Shown piece after piece: positions 1 through 7,608 of a stretch of 12,888 nucleotides of DNA. The notes under the pieces are model-generated. The model worked only from the letters and a program-made list of their open reading frames with translations, ran no database searches and had not been told where the DNA came from. How positions within the stretch are numbered: the first letter of the stretch is position 1; every line of letters begins with the position of its first letter. The stretch is from NCBI GenBank assembly GCA_028869395.1, contig JAGWSE010000317.1, positions 1 through 12,888 on the forward strand, in the 5' to 3' direction. A program made the translations under genes and the position numbers. Origin of the DNA: Alphaproteobacteria bacterium (GTDB lineage Bacteria; Pseudomonadota; Alphaproteobacteria; Caulobacterales; Caulobacteraceae).

Positions 1-22
1 GACGGCGCGGCGAGTGGGCCGC

Positions 23-47
23 GAGGGGTCGCCGCGCGCGACCCCTC
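23..47 (+). terminator. Strong hairpin, possible U-less terminator of an upstream gene
   Basis: Arms GAGGGGTCGC (23-32) and GCGACCCCTC (38-47) are perfect complements around a five-base loop CGCGC. No T-run follows, so it is not a canonical intrinsic terminator. GC-rich alphaproteobacteria often have such hairpins at gene ends, so it may end a transcript entering from the left. It could equally be a structured element of unknown role. Confidence 0.35.
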
Positions 48-137
48 ACCCTACGTCGCCCGACACATTTATGCCTGCAACCCGCAGTCAGGATTCTCGT
101 GTCGGCACGATTGTTCTCGCTCTGGGGGCGGACCGTC

Positions 138-161
138 ATTTTTGCGCGGCGGCGCCAAAAT
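138..161. repeat. Imperfect inverted repeat, 10-base arms
   Basis: ATTTTTGCGC (138-147) and GCGCCAAAAT (152-161) pair except at one position (T143/C156), around GGCG. The T-rich side comes first and the A-rich side last, the opposite of a terminator on either strand, so a protein-binding dyad is more likely than a terminator. Function unknown. Confidence 0.4.
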
Positions 162-176
162 CGCGGTTCCGTGAAA

Positions 177-193
177 TTGCTGCATTGCAGCAA
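177..193. promoter_or_regulatory. Perfect 17-base palindrome, operator-like
   Basis: TTGCTGCATTGCAGCAA reads as two 8-base arms around one central T (185), with no mismatch. The right arm plus two bases, TGCAGCAAGA, recurs directly at 252-261, just upstream of a TATAAA box at 269-274. A full site with a downstream half site close to a likely promoter is typical of a dimeric repressor or activator target. I cannot assign a regulator: it does not match the Fur, CRP, LexA or NtrC consensus sequences I know. Seen: the symmetry and the repeat. Inferred: the regulatory role for exbB-exbD-tonB. Confidence 0.4.
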
Positions 194-243
194 GACAAAT
201 GCCCGCCATGGTAGAAATAATTGGCCGGCCCGGGGGAGCGCGG

Positions 244-274
244 TTGTGCGCTGCAGCAAGAGGGGGACTATAAA
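244..274 (+). promoter_or_regulatory. Candidate promoter for exbB-exbD-tonB
   Basis: ACTATAAA (267-274), containing TATAAA at 269-274, is the best -10-like element upstream of exbB. It also agrees at six of eight positions with the Caulobacter housekeeping -10 (GCTANAWC). TTGTGC at 244-249 could be a weak -35, but the 19-base spacing is long. The half site TGCAGCAA (252-259) lies inside the spacer. The start would be near 280, leaving a long leader. A weaker alternative -10, GCTAGACC at 571-578, has no -35 and would place the start almost on the ribosome site. Confidence 0.25.
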
Positions 275-303
275 GTCGTTCCCAAACGCTGATCCGTATT
301 CTG

Positions 304-328
304 ACCCCTTGACGCAATTATAAGGGGT
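304..328. repeat. Inverted repeat with A/T-rich loop in the exbB leader
   Basis: ACCCCTT (304-310) and AAGGGGT (322-328) are perfect 7-base complements around an 11-base loop GACGCAATTAT. It may be an RNA hairpin in the leader or a DNA operator. No T-run follows, so termination is unlikely. The TTGACG at 309-314 inside it looks like a -35, but no acceptable -10 lies at the right distance. Confidence 0.35.
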
Positions 329-582
329 TGCCAAAGGACCCGAGCCGCACGTCTAACAAAGCGGTAAGACTTCAAGATCCCTTCGGGGAAGGCGAAGTCG
401 CCACGCGCCTTCGCAACGCCATTCTTCCACGCCTCGTTGGGAGTACGCGTTACGGGTCGGGCGCAGCGACAGCGGTTCTGACGCCTTGGCTCGAAAAATC
501 GGGTCGGGGCGGCGGGCTTGTTTCAACTAGGGTGGAGACGCTCTCGCGCGACGACCCTCCGGCCAATCGTGCTAGACCAACC

Positions 583-586
583 AGGA
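583..586 (+). promoter_or_regulatory. Ribosome binding site that fixes the exbB start
   Basis: AGGA at 583-586 lies 11 bases before the ATG at 598. The same frame is open back to a TTG at 328, but only the 598 start places the Lys-then-hydrophobic signal peptide at the very N terminus, so this site decides the start. Confidence 0.6.
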
Positions 587-597
587 ACTGGCGACAG

Positions 598-1494
598 ATG
601 CTCGACAACAAACTGAAGACCCCTTTCATCGCTCTCATCGGCGCCGTTGCGCTGATGGCGAGCGCGCCGGCGTTCGCCCAGAACGCCGCCCCGGCCGCGC
701 CTGCGGCCAGCTCGTCCGCCGCGCCTGCGGCTGACGCTTCCGCGGCCCCCGCCGCTCCGGCCGCTCCGGCGCCGGACGCCGGTCTGCCTCCCCAGATGCA
801 GCATGCGGGCCACATCAACATCGGCACCATGTTCATCGACGCCAAACCCGTCGTGAAGGTGGTCATGGTGGGCCTGGTGCTCGCCTCGATCTTCTCGTGG
901 ACCCTGCTGATCACCAAGCTCATCGAGTTCCGCTCGCTGAACCGCGCGTCGGACAACTTCCTCGAGGCCTTCCGCGGCGCCAAGTCCATCAACGACATGG
1001 GCCGGATCGCTTCTTCGGAAGAGTTCGAAGGCAACCCGCTGGCCGACATGGCCGCCGCGGCCGCCGCCGAAGTCGAACTTTCCCGCCAGGCCGGCCTGCA
1101 GGTCGGAGGCGAGCACCGCGAAACCACTCTCGGCCGCGTTCAGGCCGCGGTGGGCGCCGTGCAGGCCTCACTGACCCGCCGTCTCTCCAGCGGCATGCAG
1201 TTCCTCGCCTCGGTGGGCTCGAACGGTCCGTTCATCGGCCTGTTCGGCACCGTGTACGGGATCATGGACTCGTTCATCGGTATCTCGAACACCAACACCA
1301 CCAACCTGGCGGTCGTGGCGCCCGGCATCGCCGAAGCCCTGCTCGCTACCGGTCTGGGCCTCTTCGCGGCCATCCCGTCGGTTATCTTCTACAACTACTT
1401 CCAGACCCGTATCTCCGCCTACGGCGCGCGGACGGAAGGCTTTGTGGCTGAACTGATGAACGCGATCTCCCGGCAGCTCGACAAAGGAGCCTAA
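598..1494 (+). CDS. exbB: TonB-system biopolymer transport protein ExbB (MotA/TolQ/ExbB proton channel)
   Basis: This is the pentameric inner-membrane proton-channel subunit that, with ExbD, converts the proton motive force into TonB movement. The 298-residue protein begins with a signal peptide (Lys5 and Lys7, hydrophobic 9-23, likely cleavage after A25-F26-A27). An Ala/Pro-rich, low-complexity periplasmic stretch follows (about 28-65). The core then has TM1 near 84-106, a cytoplasmic loop (107-198), TM2 near 199-222 with GPFIGLFGTVYGIMDSF (210-226), and TM3 near 240-264 with the APGIAEALLATGLGLFAAIP segment (241-260). These last two segments are the family signature. A signal peptide plus an Ala/Pro extension before TM1 is common in the longer ExbB proteins; E. 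coli ExbB is shorter. The exbD start codon lies five bases after the stop. TolQ is the main alternative, but the neighbours exbD and tonB favour ExbB. Confidence 0.93.
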   Translation: MLDNKLKTPFIALIGAVALMASAPAFAQNAAPAAPAASSSAAPAADASAAPAAPAAPAPDAGLPPQMQHAGHINIGTMFIDAKPVVKVVMVGLVLASIFSWTLLITKLIEFRSLNRASDNFLEAFRGAKSINDMGRIASSEEFEGNPLADMAAAAAAEVELSRQAGLQVGGEHRETTLGRVQAAVGAVQASLTRRLSSGMQFLASVGSNGPFIGLFGTVYGIMDSFIGISNTNTTNLAVVAPGIAEALLATGLGLFAAIPSVIFYNYFQTRISAYGARTEGFVAELMNAISRQLDKGA

Positions 1495-1499
1495 GCCAC

Positions 1500-1937
1500 A
1501 TGGGAGCCAAACTCGCAGGCTCTGGGAACGACAAGTACCACGAGGAAGCGAACAGCGAGATCAACGTCACCCCCTTCGTGGACGTGATGCTGGTTCTCCT
1601 GATCATCTTCATGGTGGCGGCGCCCCTGGCTGCGGTGACGGTGAAGGTAAATTTGCCTCCCGCCGTGGCCAAGCCAGGGAAGAACCCGCCGAAACCGGTC
1701 TACATCTCGATCCAGAGCAATGGCCGACTGTTCATCATGGACAAGCCGACCGACCTCGCTGACCTGGGAGACGACTTGCGCGCCAGCCTTGGCGACAAGC
1801 GGAACCCGACGAAGGAACGGATCTTTATCCGGGCGGACAAGGACGTGCTCTACGGTGACTTCATGGGCGTGATGAACATGCTGCAGGACAATCAGTTCTA
1901 CAGCGTCGCGCTCGTGGGCGAAGACAAGCGTAAGTAG
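1500..1937 (+). CDS. exbD: TonB-system biopolymer transport protein ExbD
   Basis: ExbD is the ExbD/TolR partner of ExbB; its single TM helix sits inside the ExbB pore and carries the proton-binding aspartate. The protein has 145 residues. A short cytoplasmic N terminus is followed by INVTPFVDVMLVLLIIFMV (21-39), the family signature, with Asp28 matching the essential Asp25 of E. coli ExbD. The remainder (about 48-145) is the periplasmic domain. AAGGAG at 1484-1489, inside the end of exbB, sits 10 bases before the ATG, so translation is closely coupled to exbB. No anomalies were seen. TolR is the alternative, made less likely by the adjacent tonB. Confidence 0.93.
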   Translation: MGAKLAGSGNDKYHEEANSEINVTPFVDVMLVLLIIFMVAAPLAAVTVKVNLPPAVAKPGKNPPKPVYISIQSNGRLFIMDKPTDLADLGDDLRASLGDKRNPTKERIFIRADKDVLYGDFMGVMNMLQDNQFYSVALVGEDKRK

Positions 1938-1947
1938 GCGGTGACGT

Positions 1948-2652
1948 ATGCCTGAAACACGCGACATCGCCCACCCCGGGCACAACCCGTTCGACGATCC
2001 TCGGCCGAAGCGCAACAAGGGCCTCACGGTGGCCCTCGTGGTGGCGGTCGTGGTTCACGCGGCCCTGGCGGTCTATCTGTGGAAGAGCAAGTTCCAACCG
2101 AACTTCAAGGACTACTCGGAAGACGTGACCGACGTCTCGATCATCAAGCCGGTCCCGCCTCCGCCGCCTCCGCCTCCTCCGCCGCCGAAGCCGAGCACGC
2201 CGCCGCCTCCGCCGCCGAAGATCCAACCGCGTCCGCCGGTCAACGTGCCGCAGACGCCGACGATCCCCCCGCTGCCGATCCCGCCGGTCGAGCACCACAT
2301 CGAGCAGCCCAAGCCGCCGGCTCCGCCGCCGCCTGAGGTTCGCCCGTCGGTGATCACCCAGCCGGACTGGCTGCGGAAGCCCACCGGTGAGGACATGGCC
2401 CGGTACTATCCGGACCGCGCCCAGCGGATGAACATCGAAGGCCGCGCGACGATCAGCTGCACGGTCACCGCCCAGGGCACGCTGACAGCCTGCTCCGTGG
2501 TGGAGGAGACGCCCAGCGACGCCGGCTTCGGTGAAGCCGCGATGCGGATGAGCCGCCTCTTCAAGATGCGGCCCATGACCAAGGACGGATCGCCGGTCTC
2601 CGGCGGTACGGTCCGCATCCCGATCGTCTTCCAACTGCCGAAGGGCTTCTAG
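1948..2652 (+). CDS. tonB: Energy transducer TonB
   Basis: TonB is anchored in the inner membrane by ExbB-ExbD and touches the TonB box of outer-membrane receptors to drive uptake of siderophores, vitamins and sugars. The 234-residue protein has a cytoplasmic tail (1-24, with KRNK just before the membrane), one TM helix (about 26-45) carrying His37, a proline-rich periplasmic spacer (68-134) and a C-terminal TonB domain (about 140-234). In that domain YYPDRAQ (153-159) is the usual start, Cys171 and Cys182 may form a disulfide, and MRP (207-209) is followed by the final strand. The spacer has 11 consecutive prolines (70-80) and a second run of six (85-90). His37 matches E. coli TonB His20, but the serine four residues earlier is Ala33 here. 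The start follows exbD by 10 bases with only a weak GGCGGTGA-type ribosome site. It is the last gene before a strong terminator. Confidence 0.93.
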   Translation: MPETRDIAHPGHNPFDDPRPKRNKGLTVALVVAVVVHAALAVYLWKSKFQPNFKDYSEDVTDVSIIKPVPPPPPPPPPPPKPSTPPPPPPKIQPRPPVNVPQTPTIPPLPIPPVEHHIEQPKPPAPPPPEVRPSVITQPDWLRKPTGEDMARYYPDRAQRMNIEGRATISCTVTAQGTLTACSVVEETPSDAGFGEAAMRMSRLFKMRPMTKDGSPVSGGTVRIPIVFQLPKGF

Positions 2653-2672
2653 CTCAGGCCACATCCTTCAAG

Positions 2673-2706
2673 AGCCCCGGAGGCCAACCGCCTCCGGGGC
2701 TTTTTT
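2673..2706 (+). terminator. Intrinsic terminator of exbB-exbD-tonB
   Basis: A perfect 12-bp GC-rich stem (2673-2684 with 2690-2701), loop CAACC, runs directly into six T residues (2701-2706), 20 bases after the tonB stop. It separates the TonB operon from the tRNA gene. Confidence 0.93.
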
Positions 2707-2723
2707 CTTGTGCTGCCGGCGGC

Positions 2724-2752
2724 TTGATCCGGCCACGCCCGGCGACTAGAAC
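2724..2752 (+). promoter_or_regulatory. Promoter of tRNA-His
   Basis: TTGATCC (2724-2730), 14 bases, then ACTAGAAC (2745-2752). The published Caulobacter housekeeping consensus is TTGACGS-N10-14-GCTANAWC, so the -35 matches at five of seven positions, the -10 at seven of eight, and the spacing is in range. Transcription would start roughly 10 bases before the mature tRNA end, behind a GC-rich discriminator (CCGGGCGC), as is usual for growth-rate-controlled stable RNA genes. Confidence 0.6.
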
Positions 2753-2768
2753 CGGGCGCTCGCGATGC

Positions 2769-2845
2769 GCCGCCTTAGCTCAGTTGGTTAGAGCGCCAGA
2801 TTGTGGCTCTGGAGGTCCCCCGTTCGATCCGGGGAGGCGGTACCA
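2769..2845 (+). tRNA. tRNA-His (anticodon GTG), no encoded G-1, A73
   Basis: All arms pair. Acceptor 2769-2775 with 2835-2841; D stem GCTC/GAGC (2778-2781, 2791-2794); anticodon stem CCAGA/TCTGG (2796-2800, 2808-2812) with loop TTGTGGC and anticodon GTG at 2803-2805; variable loop AGGTC; T stem CCCCG/CGGGG with loop TTCGATC; CCA encoded at 2843-2845. The gene reads CAC/CAU as histidine. Most bacterial tRNA-His carry an extra G-1 opposite C73. Here the preceding base is C2768, the discriminator is A2842, and the first acceptor pair is G1 with U72. This is the form known from a large alphaproteobacterial group with a matching divergent histidyl-tRNA synthetase. Confidence 0.97.
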
Positions 2846-2852
2846 TCGCTCC

Positions 2853-2895
2853 GCGCGTGGGGTGCGCTTCAGCGTTCGCCACGCCGCCGCGCTTT
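2853..2895 (+). terminator. Possible weak terminator after tRNA-His
   Basis: GCGCG (2853-2857) can pair with CGCGC (2888-2892), directly followed by TTT. Alternatively GCGTGG (2855-2860) pairs with CCACGC (2879-2884) around a nested CGC/GCG hairpin (2865-2867, 2872-2874). The T-run is only three bases, so termination is uncertain and some read-through toward kdp is possible. Confidence 0.25.
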
Positions 2896-2974
2896 ACGAA
2901 ATCCTTATGCGAGGCTCGCTGGAGCCCTCTCGCCCCATTACGCCCATCGGCACGATGATCCGCCCCAACGTCGA

Positions 2975-2981
2975 TTGACGG
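2975..2981 (+). promoter_or_regulatory. Candidate -35 element ahead of the kdp operon
   Basis: TTGACGG is a full match to the Caulobacter -35 consensus TTGACGS and lies 62 bases before the first kdp-operon ATG. No good -10 follows at 10-14 bases; GCTCTCTG (2990-2997) is too close and poor. A weak -10 would suit a promoter that needs an activator such as KdpE, but I cannot recognise a KdpE site, and no AT-rich tract like that of the E. coli kdp promoter is present. Confidence 0.2.
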
Positions 2982-3043
2982 GTATCAAGGCTCTCTGACC
3001 GCCAAAGGCCGAGCCTACCGGACCCGTCGCATACGAGGGCGCC

Positions 3044-3127
3044 ATGCTCGATCTCCTCTACCTGGTGCTGGGCGTCGCCGTCCTGGCGCTGTTCGTCGCC
3101 TACGCGGCGGCGCTGAGGCGTCTCTGA
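3044..3127 (+). CDS. Small single-span membrane peptide at the head of the kdp operon
   Basis: This is a 27-residue open frame starting MLDLLYLVLGVAVLALF and ending AALRRL: one hydrophobic helix (about 4-24) with a positively charged C-terminal end, predicted to be an inner-membrane peptide. GAGGG at 3035-3039 lies just before the ATG, and the stop is two bases before the kdpF ATG, so it looks like the first cistron of the operon. I have the impression that similar tiny hydrophobic frames ending in a charged residue plus RL precede kdpF in other proteobacteria, but I cannot verify that here. It could be an additional KdpFABC-associated peptide, a leader peptide coupling translation into kdpF, or a diverged kdpF copy. 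It lacks the PEKF-type ending of KdpF. Function unknown. Confidence 0.6.
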   Translation: MLDLLYLVLGVAVLALFVAYAAALRRL

Positions 3128-3129
3128 CC

Positions 3130-3216
3130 ATGCTCGAAATGCTGATCTGGGGCGCCGGCGCGCTCGTCATCGGCGGCTACATGCTTGCGGCCCTGATCCG
3201 TCCAGAGAAGTTCTGA
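3130..3216 (+). CDS. kdpF: Potassium-transporting ATPase subunit KdpF
   Basis: KdpF is a very small membrane subunit that stabilises the KdpFABC complex by packing against KdpA and KdpB. The frame codes for 28 residues (E. coli KdpF has 29), with one TM helix (about 4-22) and the family-typical ending GGYMLAALIRPEKF. A GAGG at 3115-3118 precedes the ATG by 11 bases. Its stop overlaps the kdpA start in TGATG (3214-3218), giving direct translational coupling to kdpA. Identity rests on length, helix, C-terminal motif and position. Confidence 0.88.
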   Translation: MLEMLIWGAGALVIGGYMLAALIRPEKF

Positions 3217-4925
3217 TGAACGCCGCCGGATGGACCGAAATCATTCTCACCATCGCCCTGACGGTGTGGCTCGCGTGGCCGCTGGGCGCCTTTGTCGCCC
3301 GCGTCTGGGAGGGCGAACCTACCTGGCTCGATCCCGTGTTGAAGCCAGTGGAGCGGTCGGTCTACGCCCTCTGCGGTGTGAAGCGCGACAGCTCGCAAGG
3401 CTGGTTCGCGTACGCCACGAGCTTCCTCGTGTTCTCTGCGGCCAGCTTCGTGGTGTTGTACCTGATCCTGCGCTTCCAGGACTTGCTGCCGCTCAATCCT
3501 CAGCACTTTTCGGGCATGAGTCCGCACCTGGCGTTCAACACCGCGGTCAGCTTCGTCACCAACACCAACTGGCAGTCCTACGCGCCGGAGCAGACCGTCT
3601 CGACTTTCTCGCAGATGGCCGGGCTGACCTCGCACAACTTCCTGTCGGCCGCCGCCGGCATCGCCGTGGCGGCCGCGCTGGCCCGCGCCTTCGCGGCCAA
3701 CCGGGGCGAGGGGCTGGGGAATTTCTGGGTCGATCTGACCCGGATCAGCCTCTACGTGCTCTTGCCGATTTCGTTCGTGATCGCGCTCATCTACGTGGCT
3801 CTCGGTGAGCCGCAGACTCTCGCGGCGGGCGTCGTCGCCACGACGCTCGAAGGCGCCAAGCAGACCATCGCCCTGTTCCCGACCGCCAGCCAGGAGGCGA
3901 TCAAGCAGTTCGGCACGAACGGCGGGGGCGTCTTCAATGCGAATTCCGCCCACCCGTTCGAAAACCCGAACGCGATCACCAACCTCATGGAAATCGTGTC
4001 GATGAACGTGCTGGGCTACGCCTGCGTCGTAGCCTTCGGCCGGATCGTCTTGGCGCGGAAGGACGCGCGCGCGCTCGTCGCGGTCATGGCGCTTTTCGTG
4101 CTGGGCGCCTCGGCCGCGATTTATGCGACCGAAACCCAGCGCGCGCCTGCGCTCGTGGCCGCCCACGCCGACGCCTCAGTAAACATGGAGGGCAAGGAGG
4201 TCCGCTTCGGGGCGCCTTCCACCGCGGTCTGGGCGGCCAATACCACGGGCGCCTCGGACGGCGGCGTCAACGCCATGCATGACAGCTTCATGCCGCTGGG
4301 CGGTGGCATCGCCATGTTCATGATCCAGCTGGGCGAGATCCTGCCGGGTGGCGTCGGATCCGGGCTCTACGGCATGATCGTCATGGCGCTGATCGCGGTC
4401 TTCGTGGCGGGGCTGATGGTGGGGCGGACGCCCGAGTACCTGGGCAAGAAGGTCGAGGCCCGCGAGATCAAGTTCGCCATGCTGGCGGTCCTCATCCTGC
4501 CGCTGTCGATCCTCGGCTTTGCAGGCGTCGCAGCGGTGCTTCCGGCCGCACTCAAGGGCCTCGGCAATCCGGGCGCCCACGGCCTGTCGGAGATCCTTTA
4601 CGCCTACTCCTCGGCGGCCGGGAACAACGGCTCGGCTTTCGCGGGCCTTAGCGCCGATACCCCCTGGTGGGACACCACGCTGGGAATCGCCATGCTGCTC
4701 GGCCGCTTCGCCTACGCCGTGCCGGTGCTGGCGATCGCAGGCTCCCTCGCCGCCAAGCCCAAGCTCGCCGCCACCGCCGGGACCTTCCCGACCGACGGCC
4801 CGCTCTTCGTCGGCCTCTTGTCCGGCGTGATCCTCATCATGGGGGGCCTGCAGTTCTTCCCGGCCCTCGCACTCGGTCCCATCGTGGAGCACTTCCAGGT
4901 GCTCCAGGCCCTCGGCGGACGCTGA
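3216..4925 (+). CDS. kdpA: Potassium-transporting ATPase, K+-binding/translocating subunit KdpA
   Basis: KdpA is the channel-like subunit (SKT/Trk superfamily) that selects K+ in the high-affinity KdpFABC pump. The 569 residues (E. coli 557) form about ten TM helices. All four selectivity-filter loops are present: TNTNWQSY (115-122), GTNGGGVFNANSAHPFENP (233-251), TTGASDGGVN (343-352) and AAGNNGSAFAGL (467-478), each with the conserved glycine region. The periplasmic loop around 310-340 is ordinary. The start overlaps the kdpF stop; kdpB begins three bases after its stop. No frame interruption or missing key residue was seen. Expression should follow K+ limitation through KdpDE. Confidence 0.97.
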   Translation: MNAAGWTEIILTIALTVWLAWPLGAFVARVWEGEPTWLDPVLKPVERSVYALCGVKRDSSQGWFAYATSFLVFSAASFVVLYLILRFQDLLPLNPQHFSGMSPHLAFNTAVSFVTNTNWQSYAPEQTVSTFSQMAGLTSHNFLSAAAGIAVAAALARAFAANRGEGLGNFWVDLTRISLYVLLPISFVIALIYVALGEPQTLAAGVVATTLEGAKQTIALFPTASQEAIKQFGTNGGGVFNANSAHPFENPNAITNLMEIVSMNVLGYACVVAFGRIVLARKDARALVAVMALFVLGASAAIYATETQRAPALVAAHADASVNMEGKEVRFGAPSTAVWAANTTGASDGGVNAMHDSFMPLGGGIAMFMIQLGEILPGGVGSGLYGMIVMALIAVFVAGLMVGRTPEYLGKKVEAREIKFAMLAVLILPLSILGFAGVAAVLPAALKGLGNPGAHGLSEILYAYSSAAGNNGSAFAGLSADTPWWDTTLGIAMLLGRFAYAVPVLAIAGSLAAKPKLAATAGTFPTDGPLFVGLLSGVILIMGGLQFFPALALGPIVEHFQVLQALGGR

Positions 4926-4928
4926 CCC

Positions 4929-7010
<2,082 letters not shown>

Positions 7011-7017
7011 GGACCCC

Positions 7018-7608
7018 ATGCTCTCCGAGATCCGTCCGGCGATCGTCGCCACGCTGTTCTTCACGCTCCTGCTCGGGGTCGGTTATCCCTTGCTCGTCAC
7101 CGGGGTCGCGAAGGTGGCGTTTCCAGCTCAGGCGGGAGGCAGTCTGATCCGCAAGGATGGGCGGGTGATCGGCTCGGCCCTGATCGGGCAGGGCTTCACG
7201 AGGCCCGAGTATCTGCATCCGCGCCCGTCGGCCGCTGGCGCCAACGGCTACGATCCCACGGCCTCGGGGGGAACGAACCTGGGACCGCTCAATCCCGCGC
7301 TGATCAAGCAGGTTAAAGCCGCTGCCGAGGCGATCCGCGGCGATGCGCCCGGGACGCCCATTCCGCCCGATGCGGTGACCTCCTCGGCCTCGGGACTGGA
7401 CCCGGACGTTTCCCCGGCGAACGCCGCGCGGCAGGCAGGCCGGATCGCGGCCGCACGAGGCGCCGCGCCCGCCGAGGTGCAGAAGATCATCGACGCCCAT
7501 ACGCAAGGACGCTGGCTGGGGGTGTTCGGCCAGCCGCGCGTCAATGTTCTGCAGACGAACCTCGCCCTCGACGCCGCCCTGCCGCGCGCCCAAGCTAAGG
7601 GGCCATGA
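7018..7608 (+). CDS. kdpC: Potassium-transporting ATPase subunit KdpC
   Basis: KdpC is a single-span subunit with a large periplasmic domain, thought to assist K+ affinity and complex assembly. The 196 residues comprise a short cytoplasmic N terminus (MLSEIRPA), one TM helix (about 9-31, including GVGYPLLVTG) and a periplasmic domain. That domain has the family blocks IGQGF (56-60), YLHPRPSAAG (65-74), GTNLGPLNP (85-93), SGLDPDVSPANA (125-136) and GVFGQPRVNVLQTN (168-181). I chose the ATG at 7018 because it puts the TM helix at the usual distance from the N terminus; the frame is open upstream into kdpB (ATG at 6886), but those residues are Arg/Ser-rich shadow sequence. The stop overlaps the kdpD start (ATGA, 7605-7608). 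Confidence 0.96.
   Translation: MLSEIRPAIVATLFFTLLLGVGYPLLVTGVAKVAFPAQAGGSLIRKDGRVIGSALIGQGFTRPEYLHPRPSAAGANGYDPTASGGTNLGPLNPALIKQVKAAAEAIRGDAPGTPIPPDAVTSSASGLDPDVSPANAARQAGRIAAARGAAPAEVQKIIDAHTQGRWLGVFGQPRVNVLQTNLALDAALPRAQAKGP

Larger units (their letters stand above)
1..597. other. Region without a recognised gene; upstream and leader of exbB
   Basis: I see no protein or RNA gene that I can support here. Short open frames exist on both strands but have low-complexity Arg/Pro/Gly-rich translations and no plausible ribosome sites, as expected of random GC-rich DNA. The region holds a perfect 10-bp-arm hairpin (23-47), an imperfect dyad (138-161), a perfect 17-base palindrome (177-193) whose right arm recurs at 252-259, a TATAAA-type box (269-274), an A/T-looped dyad (304-328) and a small UUCG-capped hairpin (378-389, nested in ACTTC/GAAGT arms at 369-373 and 394-398). 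If transcription starts near 280, about 317 bases of leader precede exbB. Part of the left end could be the tail of a gene outside the window; frames 1 and 3 are open from the left edge, but nothing in them is recognisable. Confidence 0.6.

Noticed and set aside
14..323. Short open frames of 66-82 codons at the left edge, both strands
   Set aside because: They overlap one another, lack ribosome sites and encode low-complexity sequence; no family is recognisable.
309..324. TTGACG followed by TATAAG as a promoter for exbB
   Set aside because: The two boxes are only four bases apart, and both lie inside the 304-328 inverted repeat; nothing -10-like follows at proper spacing.
328..597. N-terminal extension of ExbB from a TTG at 328
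   Set aside because: The extra 90 residues show no domain and would bury the signal peptide that starts exactly at the ATG at 598, which has its own AGGA site.
2155..2340. CCG/CCT-rich stretch as a DNA satellite or CRISPR-like array
   Set aside because: It has no constant repeat-spacer period. It is the coding sequence of the TonB proline-rich spacer, with mixed proline codons.
2724..2978. Open frame of 84 codons reading through the tRNA gene
   Set aside because: It contains the whole tRNA-His and its promoter; the residual C-terminal part is unremarkable and has no ribosome site.
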